DNA of 40,184 nucleotides from Candidatus Aminicenantota bacterium. Lineage in GTDB: Bacteria > Acidobacteriota > Aminicenantia > Aminicenantales > UBA4085. This document shows, in pieces, positions 1 through 6,869 of the stretch (position 1 is the first letter of the stretch; every line of letters begins with the position of its first letter). Both the position numbers and the translations under genes were made by a program. The DNA is taken from assembly GCA_026393865.1 (NCBI GenBank), contig JAPKZI010000204.1, positions 1 through 40,184 of the forward strand. The letters run 5' to 3'. Below the pieces are notes generated by a model. That model was not told where the DNA came from. It ran no database searches and worked only from the letters and a program-made list of their open reading frames with translations.

Positions 1-40
1 TGGGAGCAAGAGGTCGTCGGTTCGAATCCGACCTCCCCGA
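1..40 (+). tRNA. tRNA-Pro(TGG), 3' part only
   Basis: The window opens inside a tRNA. The first three bases, TGG, are read as the anticodon. They are followed by the 3' side of the anticodon stem, a variable loop, the T arm GTCGG-TTCGAAT-CCGAC (16-32), the acceptor 3' strand CTCCCCG (33-39) and discriminator A. The acceptor strand implies a 5' end CGGGGAG, which is like bacterial tRNA-Pro. No CCA is encoded. The 5' half lies outside the window, so the identity is inferred. Confidence 0.8.
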
Positions 41-67
41 TTGTCCCCGGGGCCCGACATATATGGT

Positions 68-141
68 GCGCCTGTAGCTCAGGTGGATAGAGCATCTGCC
101 TTCTAAGCAGAGGGTCGGGAGTTCGAATCTCTCCAGGCGCG
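68..141 (+). tRNA. tRNA-Arg(TCT)
   Basis: This is a complete cloverleaf. Acceptor strand GCGCCTG (68-74) pairs with CAGGCGC (134-140), followed by discriminator G141. The anticodon stem TCTGC/GCAGA encloses loop CTTCTAA, giving anticodon TCT, which reads AGA. The T arm holds GTTCGAATC. CCA is not encoded. The gene is the apparent integration target of the following element: the 3' part of a tRNA-Arg recurs at 6533-6578, and integrases commonly use tRNA 3' ends as att sites while rebuilding an intact gene. Confidence 0.93.
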
Positions 142-245
142 CTTCTTATTCCCTAATTTTTCAGTCAGTTAACCTGATTTCATTTTTAGCCTGAGTCAGC
201 AGAACGGAGCCATTTTTAGCGGTTTTGTCCCCACCGTGTCCCCAC
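142..245. repeat. Left att flank with direct repeats (putative integrase arm sites)
   Basis: Right after tRNA-Arg lie two copies of CATTTTTAGC (181-190 and 211-220, 30 bp apart) and two copies of GTCCCCAC (227-234 and 238-245, 11 bp apart). A diverged version follows the tRNA remnant at 6579-6682. There TTTTTAGC and the GTTCTCA/GTCCTCA pair keep the same 14-bp and 11-bp spacings, and CAGTCAGTT is also shared. Short direct repeats beside an att core fit integrase arm-type sites; that function is inferred. Confidence 0.5.
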
Positions 246-306
246 GGCTTTCGTACGGGGGGAGGTCTACAAATTCAAATTGAATAACAATGCTAAGTTG
301 TCAGAT

Positions 307-915
307 TTAAGCAGGTGCGATGAACTCTCGATGGAACTCAATCAAAGGGCCGTAATCTGATTTATCGGCGGCTTGAAGAGCTCGAATAAATCTATTTCGA
401 ATTTCGGTCGTTAAAAGCAGCTCGTCCTCGGGGAAACGAATGAAAGAATTCATGTGTTCTTTGAGAAAGAGATTGACGACGAATCGCGCCCATCGACCGT
501 TCCCATTATTGAAAGGATGGATGTAGACAAGCCGATGGTGAAGTCGCGCGGAAATTTCGATGGTGTCCATTTTGAGCACCAACCAATAATCCAGATCATC
601 CGTTAGCTTTTTCACCTCTATGTCAATCTGGGCTTTATCGACTCCGATATTCTTATTGGTTTTCCTCTTTTTCCCCGCCCATAACCAGACATGCCCGAAC
701 ATCTCCTTATGGATCAAGAATAGATCGATCAGTTCGAATCGGAAGGATTTCTTTCTTTTAAATAGAAAGTATTTCTTCAGCGCTTCAGAATTGTTCTTGG
801 ATTCTGCGTCGTTGAGGTCTTTTCGTGTCGTGATAAAACTTGGCAATAAGCCTTCGAATTCTTCAGCTGTCATAGGTGTGGCACCAGGAGGAAGGTCCTG
901 ATTGAAATTCCTCAT
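307..915 (-). CDS. Fic-family protein, mobile mystery protein B type
   Basis: This 202-aa protein carries the Fic core motif HPFNNGNGR at residues 133-141. The histidine is the catalytic base, and the GNGR part binds the nucleotide phosphates in Fic enzymes that transfer AMP or other groups to target proteins. The usual acidic residue between Phe and Gly is Asn here, which could weaken Mg binding or change the reaction. Its start overlaps the end of the upstream HTH gene by 4 nt, so the two are translationally coupled. The pair matches the 'mobile mystery protein A/B' arrangement, named for frequent association with mobile DNA. The B protein is probably the toxin or effector. Family assignment is confident; toxicity is inferred. 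Confidence 0.85.
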   Translation of the reverse strand: MRNFNQDLPPGATPMTAEEFEGLLPSFITTRKDLNDAESKNNSEALKKYFLFKRKKSFRFELIDLFLIHKEMFGHVWLWAGKKRKTNKNIGVDKAQIDIEVKKLTDDLDYWLVLKMDTIEISARLHHRLVYIHPFNNGNGRWARFVVNLFLKEHMNSFIRFPEDELLLTTEIRNRFIRALQAADKSDYGPLIEFHREFIAPA

Positions 916-1370
916 GATTCCCAGAGGCTGCTTCTGCGTTTTTCCAGGATTTCTTTCTTCAGAGTCTCTATTTGTTCTTTGGTCTCCTCATCCGAAGGAG
1001 TCTGTAATTCTAGTGCTGAGCTGGCCTTGTTCAAACCGACGATTTGTTCTGCTTTTTGAGTAGCTTTCGCATCAAGAAACTCCAGTAGATTCTGACGGGG
1101 AATGATCATGATTTTCAATTCTGCGTTTAAAGCATTTGCGATTTTTTTTAGGGTGCTGATCCTCGGTATTGCGCGTCCACTCTCGATGAACTGGATATAT
1201 CTCGAGGAGAAATTGATGAGTCTCCCAAGCTGTTCCTGGCTCATACCCAGCGTTTCTCTTATCAGTTTGATTTGGTCTTTAAAATCGGGATAAGTAGCCA
1301 ACCATTCAGGAATCTTCTTTACTGAACCTAGTTTTTTACTGATCTGATCTATAAAAAAGTGTTTTTTCAT
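912..1370 (-). CDS. XRE-type HTH regulator, mobile mystery protein A type (probable antitoxin)
   Basis: This 152-aa protein has a helix-turn-helix at about residues 42-66 (GMSQEQLGRLINFSSRYIQFIE), a Cro/C1-type DNA-binding domain. The following KIMIIPRQNLLEFLDAKA stretch is characteristic of mobile mystery protein A as I recall that family. The C-terminal 40 residues are charged and probably helical. It is the first gene of a two-gene minus-strand operon with the Fic gene and lies directly downstream of four 33-bp repeats, which it probably binds to repress its own promoter. By analogy with other HTH/Fic pairs it is the likely antitoxin. It reads as a complete gene. Confidence 0.82.
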   Translation of the reverse strand: MKKHFFIDQISKKLGSVKKIPEWLATYPDFKDQIKLIRETLGMSQEQLGRLINFSSRYIQFIESGRAIPRISTLKKIANALNAELKIMIIPRQNLLEFLDAKATQKAEQIVGLNKASSALELQTPSDEETKEQIETLKKEILEKRRSSLWES

Positions 1371-1378
1371 AACCTAAG

Positions 1379-1510
1379 TATACAAACTATTGTATTGTGT
1401 TTCAAGTGTATTATACGAACTGCTATTTCGTGATATGAGTAATGTATACGAAGTGGTGTTTCGTGTTGTGGGCAATGTATACGAAGTGGTACTTCGTGTT
1501 GGCGACTAAT
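1379..1510. promoter_or_regulatory. Four tandem 33-bp operator-like repeats upstream of the HTH/Fic operon
   Basis: TATAC recurs at 1379, 1412, 1445 and 1478, exactly 33 bp apart. The two units farthest from the gene are nearly identical (TATACGAAGTGG..), and the unit at 1412 is clearly related. The one touching the start region (1379) is most diverged. Units 1445 and 1478 contain an inverted repeat of the form ACGAAGT-ggt-ACTTCGT. A 33-bp period is about three helical turns, so bound repressor dimers would line up on one face. The array begins 9 nt upstream of the HTH start codon and probably covers the promoter and ribosome-binding site. Confidence 0.7.
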
Positions 1511-2067
1511 TCTAAGTAATGAAAACTGCTCATTTCTGAATAGAAGTGGGTGAAGAAGAGTTGAAATTCCTATTTCCGGCAATCTCATCTTCATCAAAGT
1601 GGATAAGTTGGGGGCTGCTCGAAGAATTCCCGTGACGGCTACGATCAGGCGAAGCTTAGGGCGAAATAAGCCGCGTACTCTCGACTTAACTTCCCATTTA
1701 GGGATGAAAAAGGACAATTTTCTGCCTTCCTGGGATGCTACTTGGCCAATAAAGGCATAATAAAGATGCAAAAAGACCCCGGAAGGAGCTTTTAGGACGG
1801 CCAATTTGCCGAGCTTTTTTGAGTATTCCAGATAAGCCAGGTCATCAGAATGCCCAAAAACTAAAATTTAGGTATGTTTGGGGGCAGATGGGGATTTTCC
1901 TATTAAGCGTTCGATTCTTTTTTGCCTTATTAAATCGGCCAGTTCAGGCTAAAATAGCGAACCCCCCCATGTTGCTGGTCATAGTTGTCGGTTCTCGGCT
2001 AAAAGGAACTAATTTAGAGGATAGGCTAGACCGGTTTATTAGAACGCGAAATTACGACTTACTCAAA
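1511..2067. other. No gene supported; AT-rich spacer inside the element
   Basis: Two ORFs in the track touch this stretch (1367-1804 minus and 1819-2073 plus). Neither resembles a known family, and the first is partly made of translated operator repeats. No RNA gene, hairpin terminator or IS end was recognised. It separates the toxin-antitoxin operon from the 3' end of the GHKL ATPase gene. Confidence 0.5.
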
Positions 2068-4302
2068 TCATGATACTTTGTCTACAATCCAAATATGAAT
2101 CTGCAAGCCAATCTCAAACTTCATATTGTCCACGTAACTGCGGATGTCAGTCTCCGGGTTATTAGGAAAGCGCCGTTCGAGTTTTCCCTCATTTAAGGCG
2201 ATGGAGGCCATAACTTGGAGACATTCATTTAATATGAGATCGGCAAGGCGAACTTGACAATGGGCATTCTCTGTCAGAGTTTTATATGGTTCAGTGCCGA
2301 AGTAACGCTGATTTACAGGATCCTTTGTATTGATTAGAATAACGCCTTCCGTATCATACCAAGATTGCACCTTAAGCTCGAGGGGTCTAAACTCATAATT
2401 CTTGAAAAGGCCCTGCATTCCCTGTAGCTGTTTTTCTTTCTTTACGACGGACACGCTAGTGCCAGCCACGTACTGTTGATGGCTTGCATTGACCAAAGTC
2501 CCCTTCGTTAACTCTGTGCCAATTACGGGAATATCAATTTGTGCCACTTGCGGTGTTATTAATTGAGATGTTTGTACCATTACTTTGTGATCGTCAATAT
2601 GGATAGCTGGTGAATCAGCAATTACCTTAATCTCTGATCCAACCAGGACTTTTTCTACGTCCACGTAGAGACGGAGATTCCGTTTAGAATGGATCTTCGT
2701 CACGTATTCATCGCGTTCAAATTCAAGCCCATTTACTGGAGTAATTATTTCTCGTGCTGTTGTAGTTACCTCTAGCTCTACCTTTTTTTCCTTCCAAGTA
2801 GCTAAGATTTTTCCGTGGATGTCAGCAATATCCGATTTAACTCGAAGTATTTTTATATGCAAACCGCTTGACCGATCCTCTTTTTCGATATTGATGACTC
2901 GCGGAGTTACAGTGATTTCAGGACAATCGCTTTCGACTAATATGAGATCATTAGGGTGAACCAAGATTGTATTGATCAATAAAGCAGTGGGAGTAGATAC
3001 TCCCGTTTGAATTGATATATGGGATGTTACAAAAGCGATACCTTCTGGAGGGGGCGTTTTCAGATGCCCTGGAATAACGGGCGCCTTTCCGGAAATTCCT
3101 AATAGCTCGTCTGCAATCTTATTCAATATTTCTAACGCCTTCTGATGTCTCTCTTTAGTCTGTTCTGAAAGTTTGGATTTTGGCTCTGGATAATCCCTCA
3201 GTATTTTCACAATCGGCTCTAGATGAGCGTGTATTTGGGTGCGTAGTAATCGGAAAAAGGGGTGATTTTTGTCGAAACCATCCCTGGTTTCCGTGAGGAT
3301 TTCTTCGGGATCTGCTTGATTCAGTTTGGATCTGATATACGCACCGGCTCCAATCAGATTGAGAGTTCCGGAAATACGACGTGCGGCAGGATCCTGGTCA
3401 AAATCAAAAAGGCATAAATCCAGGACGGCATTATCTTCGTCGAGTACAAGCAAGCCGCCCTGACGTTCAACATAACCGACTTCTCCTTGAGTCAGTTCTT
3501 TTTCAGCCAAACCGATTTCACCCTTTATGCGAATGGGATTACCTGCGTCTATCTGTAGATCGTCTTCAAATCGGTCTTTGATATCAATCTCTGGAAATCG
3601 ATAATTCAACTGCTGATCAAAAGCGAGTTGCCCACGACTATCCAATACTTTTAGAACCACTTCTCTATGGGGATCGCTGTTGATCATTCTTAGCATGTAG
3701 AAGTTATTCAAATGTTCAATTAATTTATCTGTTTGAGGATTATGTACTCCTTCGGCTAGTTGAAACTCCACTCGAGTTCCATTTCCTGGGATGCCTAAGG
3801 CAGTTCGGAGCTCAGGGGTCACGCGACAGGGAGCCTTAATATTCACAAATGGCTTTTGATTCCCGCTGACCTCTTTCCAACGAAATTGGCAGTTATAAAA
3901 CAACCCGTTCTTAATGGATTTTACCTGGCCAACACGTTGAGTAAAGAGAACGTCGCGCAATCCTTTGCCAAAAAGACTCCTGGTCCTATAACCTCGCGCA
4001 CGGTCAACTGATTCCTGGCCATACATGACAAAGCGGTCTTCCATTTCCTTGTCTGTAAGGCCTTCTGCATGATCAATCACGCTAAAATGCTTTTTATTCC
4101 TAGTAAAAACGATTGTGATAGGCGCCGGATCTTCAATTTCTGGTTCTCTCCCTACTTGAAAAGCAGCGTCCGCAATTCTCCTGTAGCTATCGTCTGCGTT
4201 TGTTATCAATTCAGTTAGAATTTTTGGGATACTTTTGCCAACCGCTCGCGTAAATATTCGCCTCAGATGCCGTTCCGCAAGTTCAAGTTGGTACTCAGGC
4301 AT
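2068..4302 (-). CDS. Large GHKL (Hsp90/MutL/MORC-like) ATPase
   Basis: This 744-aa protein has all the visible GHKL motifs: N box ELITNADD (31-38), where Glu and Asn act in hydrolysis and Mg binding; the D..G motif in VIDHAEGLT (D77, G81); and a glycine-rich lid SLFGKGLRD (109-117). These bind ATP in Hsp90, MutL, gyrase B and MORC proteins. The middle part continues the N-terminal transducer-like region. Residues from about 420 to 650 are beta-rich and may be Ig-like. No nuclease, helicase or kinase motif was seen. It lies 10 nt downstream of the 229-aa gene in the same operon, divergent from a DNA methyltransferase. GHKL/MORC ATPases are known from restriction-modification-like neighbourhoods, so a role in sensing or remodelling DNA in defence is inferred. 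Confidence 0.8.
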   Translation of the reverse strand: MPEYQLELAERHLRRIFTRAVGKSIPKILTELITNADDSYRRIADAAFQVGREPEIEDPAPITIVFTRNKKHFSVIDHAEGLTDKEMEDRFVMYGQESVDRARGYRTRSLFGKGLRDVLFTQRVGQVKSIKNGLFYNCQFRWKEVSGNQKPFVNIKAPCRVTPELRTALGIPGNGTRVEFQLAEGVHNPQTDKLIEHLNNFYMLRMINSDPHREVVLKVLDSRGQLAFDQQLNYRFPEIDIKDRFEDDLQIDAGNPIRIKGEIGLAEKELTQGEVGYVERQGGLLVLDEDNAVLDLCLFDFDQDPAARRISGTLNLIGAGAYIRSKLNQADPEEILTETRDGFDKNHPFFRLLRTQIHAHLEPIVKILRDYPEPKSKLSEQTKERHQKALEILNKIADELLGISGKAPVIPGHLKTPPPEGIAFVTSHISIQTGVSTPTALLINTILVHPNDLILVESDCPEITVTPRVINIEKEDRSSGLHIKILRVKSDIADIHGKILATWKEKKVELEVTTTAREIITPVNGLEFERDEYVTKIHSKRNLRLYVDVEKVLVGSEIKVIADSPAIHIDDHKVMVQTSQLITPQVAQIDIPVIGTELTKGTLVNASHQQYVAGTSVSVVKKEKQLQGMQGLFKNYEFRPLELKVQSWYDTEGVILINTKDPVNQRYFGTEPYKTLTENAHCQVRLADLILNECLQVMASIALNEGKLERRFPNNPETDIRSYVDNMKFEIGLQIHIWIVDKVS

Positions 4303-4312
4303 TGTAGCCTCC

Positions 4313-5002
4313 TTATGCTGATTCGCCCATCCGATGCTCTAGAACTTTTATAACGTTTTTCAGAAAACTACATATATCGGAACGTCCCGCTTGTAAGGCT
4401 GTCTCCTGGAGCAGCTTTGCTCTGTCTCTAATCGCGCGGAGAGGCGTATAGGCATAGGCCCCTAGCATAATTAGAAAGTCCATAGTATTTTCCTCGTCCA
4501 GCGTCCCTTCTTTCCATTTAGTGAACAACGATGATTGTTCTAATGAAGCAAGCTCTTTTGAAGGGTCCATAGTACGCTTAATCGCTTGGCTTTTCTTTAT
4601 ATCTTCTTGGATCTGAGGCTTTCCTGACGATATAATTTGACTAACTCTATCTGCTTTCGAAAGGCCCGCATCGGTTAGAAGAAACCCTTGCTGCACACTT
4701 CCTCTTGCCCAATTACGATACTTCGGTCCCAACTGTAATAAGCTTCGGCCCACACGAGCTGAATCTGGAAAATCCGAATAGCCTTCAAGAGCAAACTTCG
4801 AAGGAAACATTTTGTAAAGAAAAACTACAATATTCTCAAAAGTCGTCGGGATGTTGCGTTGTTGTAGCCAGTTGATGGCGAATGTGGCAAGACTATTAAG
4901 ATCGATGTTCCGATAGACTGCCTCTTGACACGGCTCAAGGGCACGGAGTTTTTCTTGACAAGATTGTTCAGCTTTGGATTTCATTTTGGCGCTCCGGTTC
5001 AT
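4313..5002 (-). CDS. Unknown protein with probable winged-helix domain, partner of the GHKL ATPase
   Basis: I do not recognise a named family for this 229-aa protein. Residues about 35-115 look like a winged helix: predicted helices around LATFAINWLQQR and FENIVVFLYKMFP, then RVGRSLLQLGPKYRNWA and a GFLLTDAG turn typical of a wing. The C-terminal half is helical and charged (ELASLEQSSLFTKWKEG) and could mediate protein contacts. No PD-(D/E)xK, HNH or PLD nuclease motif was found. It is the first gene of the operon with the GHKL ATPase (10-nt gap) and starts about 190 bp from the divergent methyltransferase gene. DNA recognition or regulation within this module is an inference. Confidence 0.65.
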   Translation of the reverse strand: MNRSAKMKSKAEQSCQEKLRALEPCQEAVYRNIDLNSLATFAINWLQQRNIPTTFENIVVFLYKMFPSKFALEGYSDFPDSARVGRSLLQLGPKYRNWARGSVQQGFLLTDAGLSKADRVSQIISSGKPQIQEDIKKSQAIKRTMDPSKELASLEQSSLFTKWKEGTLDEENTMDFLIMLGAYAYTPLRAIRDRAKLLQETALQAGRSDICSFLKNVIKVLEHRMGESA

Positions 5003-5121
5003 CTTGGCCTGACTTACCCCTACTCAATGTATCATCCGTGAAGTGGATTTTTCAAGTAGTAGCTCGTTTCCCGATATGCTACTGATTATGCCTGAGCTGA
5101 AATCTGATAGTTTGATAGAGG

Positions 5122-5150
5122 TTGTTCTACAAAGAGTGTTGGGCTAAAAT
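5122..5150 (+). promoter_or_regulatory. Candidate sigma-70 promoter of the methyltransferase gene
   Basis: TTGTTC (5122-5127) and TAAAAT (5145-5150) are separated by 17 bp, about 40 bp upstream of the methyltransferase start. It lies in the 188-bp divergent gap shared with the winged-helix/GHKL operon, so both halves of the module could be co-controlled here. A prediction from consensus only. Confidence 0.4.
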
Positions 5151-5190
5151 CCATTTAGGCTTGTGAGTATCAAGCATTGAAGGTGAAAAA

Positions 5191-6186
5191 ATGAAAAGGG
5201 ACAATAATAGGGTGCCCCGAATCTCCGGAAGCATATTCAACAAAAGGCCCCCGGTCATAAGAACTGCATTTAAGAAGGCCGGTCGTGTGGTTGTTATTGA
5301 GGGCGATACGGAAGAAATTCTCAAGAGAGTTCCAAATGGGACTTTTAAGCTAATCATCGCATCTCCACCCTACAACTTAGGCAAGGAATATGAGCTTAAG
5401 AGGAATTTCAATGAATATTTAGACAAGCTGGAGCCGATTATGAACCAGTTAGTCCGGGTTCTCCATCCTAAAGGTTCCTTATGTTGGCAGGTGGGGAACT
5501 ATGTAAGGCAGTCGGAAGTATTCCCTCTTGACGTTTTATTCTATCCGTTCTTCAAGCAGCACGGGTTAAAACTAAGGAATCGAGTAATCTGGCATTTTGG
5601 ACACGGACTTCACGCGTCCAAGCGGTTCTCAGGGCGTTATGAGACATTGCTCTGGTTTACCAAGGGCGATCATTATACATTCAACCTCAATGCCGTCCGT
5701 GTACCAGCGAAGTATCCTGGGAAAACCGGTTACAGACCGGGCAAGAACTATGGGAAACCATCAGGGAATCCTTTCGGAAAAAACCCTTCAGATTTCTGGC
5801 GTGTGATTAAGCAGGACTGGCAAAGTTGTGTTTGGGAATTGCCTAATGTTAAGGCAAATCATCCGGAAAAAACAATACATCCGTGTCAATACCCGATTGA
5901 ATTAGTAGAACGCTGTGTCCTAGCTTTGACAAATGAAGGCGATTGGGTGCTTGATCCCTTCGCTGGTGTAGGGTCGGCTGTACTTGCAGCACTTATGCGC
6001 AATAGACGCGGTATGGCATGCGAAAAAGAACATCGGTATTGTAAAGAAATAAAAAGGCGGATTAATCAGCTATTCAGCGGAACTCTTCGTTACCGCCCGC
6101 TTGGAAAAGCCATCCATAAGCCGACTGGACGGGAAAAGGTAGCGCAAGTTCCATTAGAGTGGCTAGAACCGAAATCCAGGCTATGA
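5191..6186 (+). CDS. Beta-class DNA methyltransferase (N4-cytosine or N6-adenine)
   Basis: This 331-aa enzyme transfers a methyl group from S-adenosylmethionine to an exocyclic amino group of DNA. Catalytic motif IV, ASPPY, sits at residues 57-61 and precedes SAM-binding motif I, DPFAGVGS (255-262), the order of the beta class. HPEKTIHPCQYPIEL (224-238) corresponds to the motif X region. SPPY is common in N4-cytosine enzymes but does not exclude N6-adenine. The start has SD-like AAGGTG just upstream. It is divergent from the winged-helix and GHKL genes, with no restriction endonuclease alongside. It is likely the self-marking component of the module or an orphan methylase. Confidence 0.88.
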   Translation: MKRDNNRVPRISGSIFNKRPPVIRTAFKKAGRVVVIEGDTEEILKRVPNGTFKLIIASPPYNLGKEYELKRNFNEYLDKLEPIMNQLVRVLHPKGSLCWQVGNYVRQSEVFPLDVLFYPFFKQHGLKLRNRVIWHFGHGLHASKRFSGRYETLLWFTKGDHYTFNLNAVRVPAKYPGKTGYRPGKNYGKPSGNPFGKNPSDFWRVIKQDWQSCVWELPNVKANHPEKTIHPCQYPIELVERCVLALTNEGDWVLDPFAGVGSAVLAALMRNRRGMACEKEHRYCKEIKRRINQLFSGTLRYRPLGKAIHKPTGREKVAQVPLEWLEPKSRL

Positions 6187-6203
6187 GTGGTCAGCTGTTT
6201 GCG

Positions 6204-6517
6204 TTATATCCTCAGTGCCTCGCTCATGGCCTTGTTCCGTTCGAGTTCTTCTTTTCCCTTCAAATCGACATAACACAACGTCGACGATAGGGAAGCGTGC
6301 CCAAGGCGACGCTGGATATCAAAAGCACTATAGCCCTTTGAGGCAAGAATTACGCCACACGAATGACGTAAGGCGTGGGGGTGGAACGTCGGCGGCAATC
6401 CGGCCAGCTTCAGATACTTTTTGAACCGGCGATAAAGCTGGTCGTGGGAGAGATGCTCGGCCTGCCCTCTTCGTCGTCCGTTCAGACTCATCTGGCTTAC
6501 GAAAAGGTAGGGACACC
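6204..6517 (-). pseudogene. Tyrosine recombinase (integrase), C-terminal fragment
   Basis: The fragment contains the catalytic C-terminal boxes HPHALRHSCG (His..Arg), LGHASLSSTLCYVDL (Gly-His and the nucleophilic Tyr) and a short tail. The ATG at 6491 is not the true start: the same frame continues upstream as PYLFVSQ, typical integrase sequence, to a stop just past 6517. About 16 bp farther on, the partial tRNA-Arg begins. The N-terminal arm-binding and core-binding domains are therefore missing, and the break is beside the att-like copy. It presumably once drove integration of this element but should be inactive alone. Confidence 0.85.
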
Positions 6518-6532
6518 CTTAAATGCCTACGA

Positions 6533-6578
6533 CTGCCTCCTAAGCAGAGGGCCGGGAGTTCGAATCTCTCCAGGCGCG
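6533..6578 (+). pseudogene. Partial tRNA-Arg copy (att-site remnant)
   Basis: These 46 nt match the anticodon-stem to 3' end of tRNA-Arg at 68-141 with only two differences. One changes the anticodon position from TCT to CCT; the other turns GGGTCGG into GGGCCGG. The acceptor 5' strand and D arm are absent, so it cannot be a functional tRNA. It is the right-hand direct repeat expected after site-specific integration into a tRNA gene. The differences mean it either decayed or derives from a different (CCT) arginine tRNA. Confidence 0.85.
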
Positions 6579-6869
6579 TTTCTTTTCCTCTTGTTTATTA
6601 ATCAGTCAGTTTCTTTTGTGTTTTTTAACCTGAATACGTCGAACCGAGTCTTTTTAGCTATTTTGTTCTCAATTTGTCCTCAAGCTATTTAGGCGACGCG
6701 GGGAAAAGTCTGGAAGCCTGCTTCAATCGATTTTGTCACTTATTTGCAGCCCGGCGAAAAAACGGATCACTTCAGCGGACGGTTGATAGCTGCCGCTGAG
6801 CTCAATCGTTGGGAAACAAGATACCGTGTCCCTGATTTTCGGATCATTTCAAAGTAGAGTCAGTTGCTT
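6579..6869. repeat. Diverged copy of the left att flank, then empty spacer
   Basis: Positions 6579-6682 repeat elements of the sequence after tRNA-Arg: CAGTCAGTT, AACCTGA, GAACCGAG, TTTTTAGC (6651-6658) and the 11-bp-spaced GTTCTCA/GTCCTCA pair. This suggests remains of a second, related element in tandem. Beyond about 6690 nothing else was recognised before the 3' end of the helicase gene. Confidence 0.5.

Larger units (their letters stand above)
142..6578. mobile_element. tRNA-Arg-anchored integrative element, probably decayed
   Basis: The segment runs from the 3' end of tRNA-Arg to the end of a partial tRNA-Arg copy. It carries the C-terminal part of a tyrosine recombinase next to the right-hand copy, a mobile mystery HTH/Fic pair, a GHKL ATPase, a probable winged-helix protein and a DNA methyltransferase. 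It is visibly richer in A/T than the flanking chromosome. All this fits a small genomic island at a tRNA. Because the integrase is only a stump, the element is probably immobile on its own. The sequence beyond the right-hand copy resembles the left flank, suggesting a tandem relative was once present. Confidence 0.8.

Noticed and set aside
1367-1804. A 145-aa minus-strand ORF with four 11-residue repeats near its end, overlapping the HTH start by 4 nt.
   Set aside because: The peptide repeats are just the 33-bp operator array read in frame (33 bp = 11 codons). The conserved feature is the DNA inverted repeat, and the rest of the ORF resembles nothing known.
1819-2073. An 84-aa plus-strand ORF.
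   Set aside because: No clear ribosome-binding site, domain or neighbour logic. It also overlaps the 3' end of the ATPase gene.
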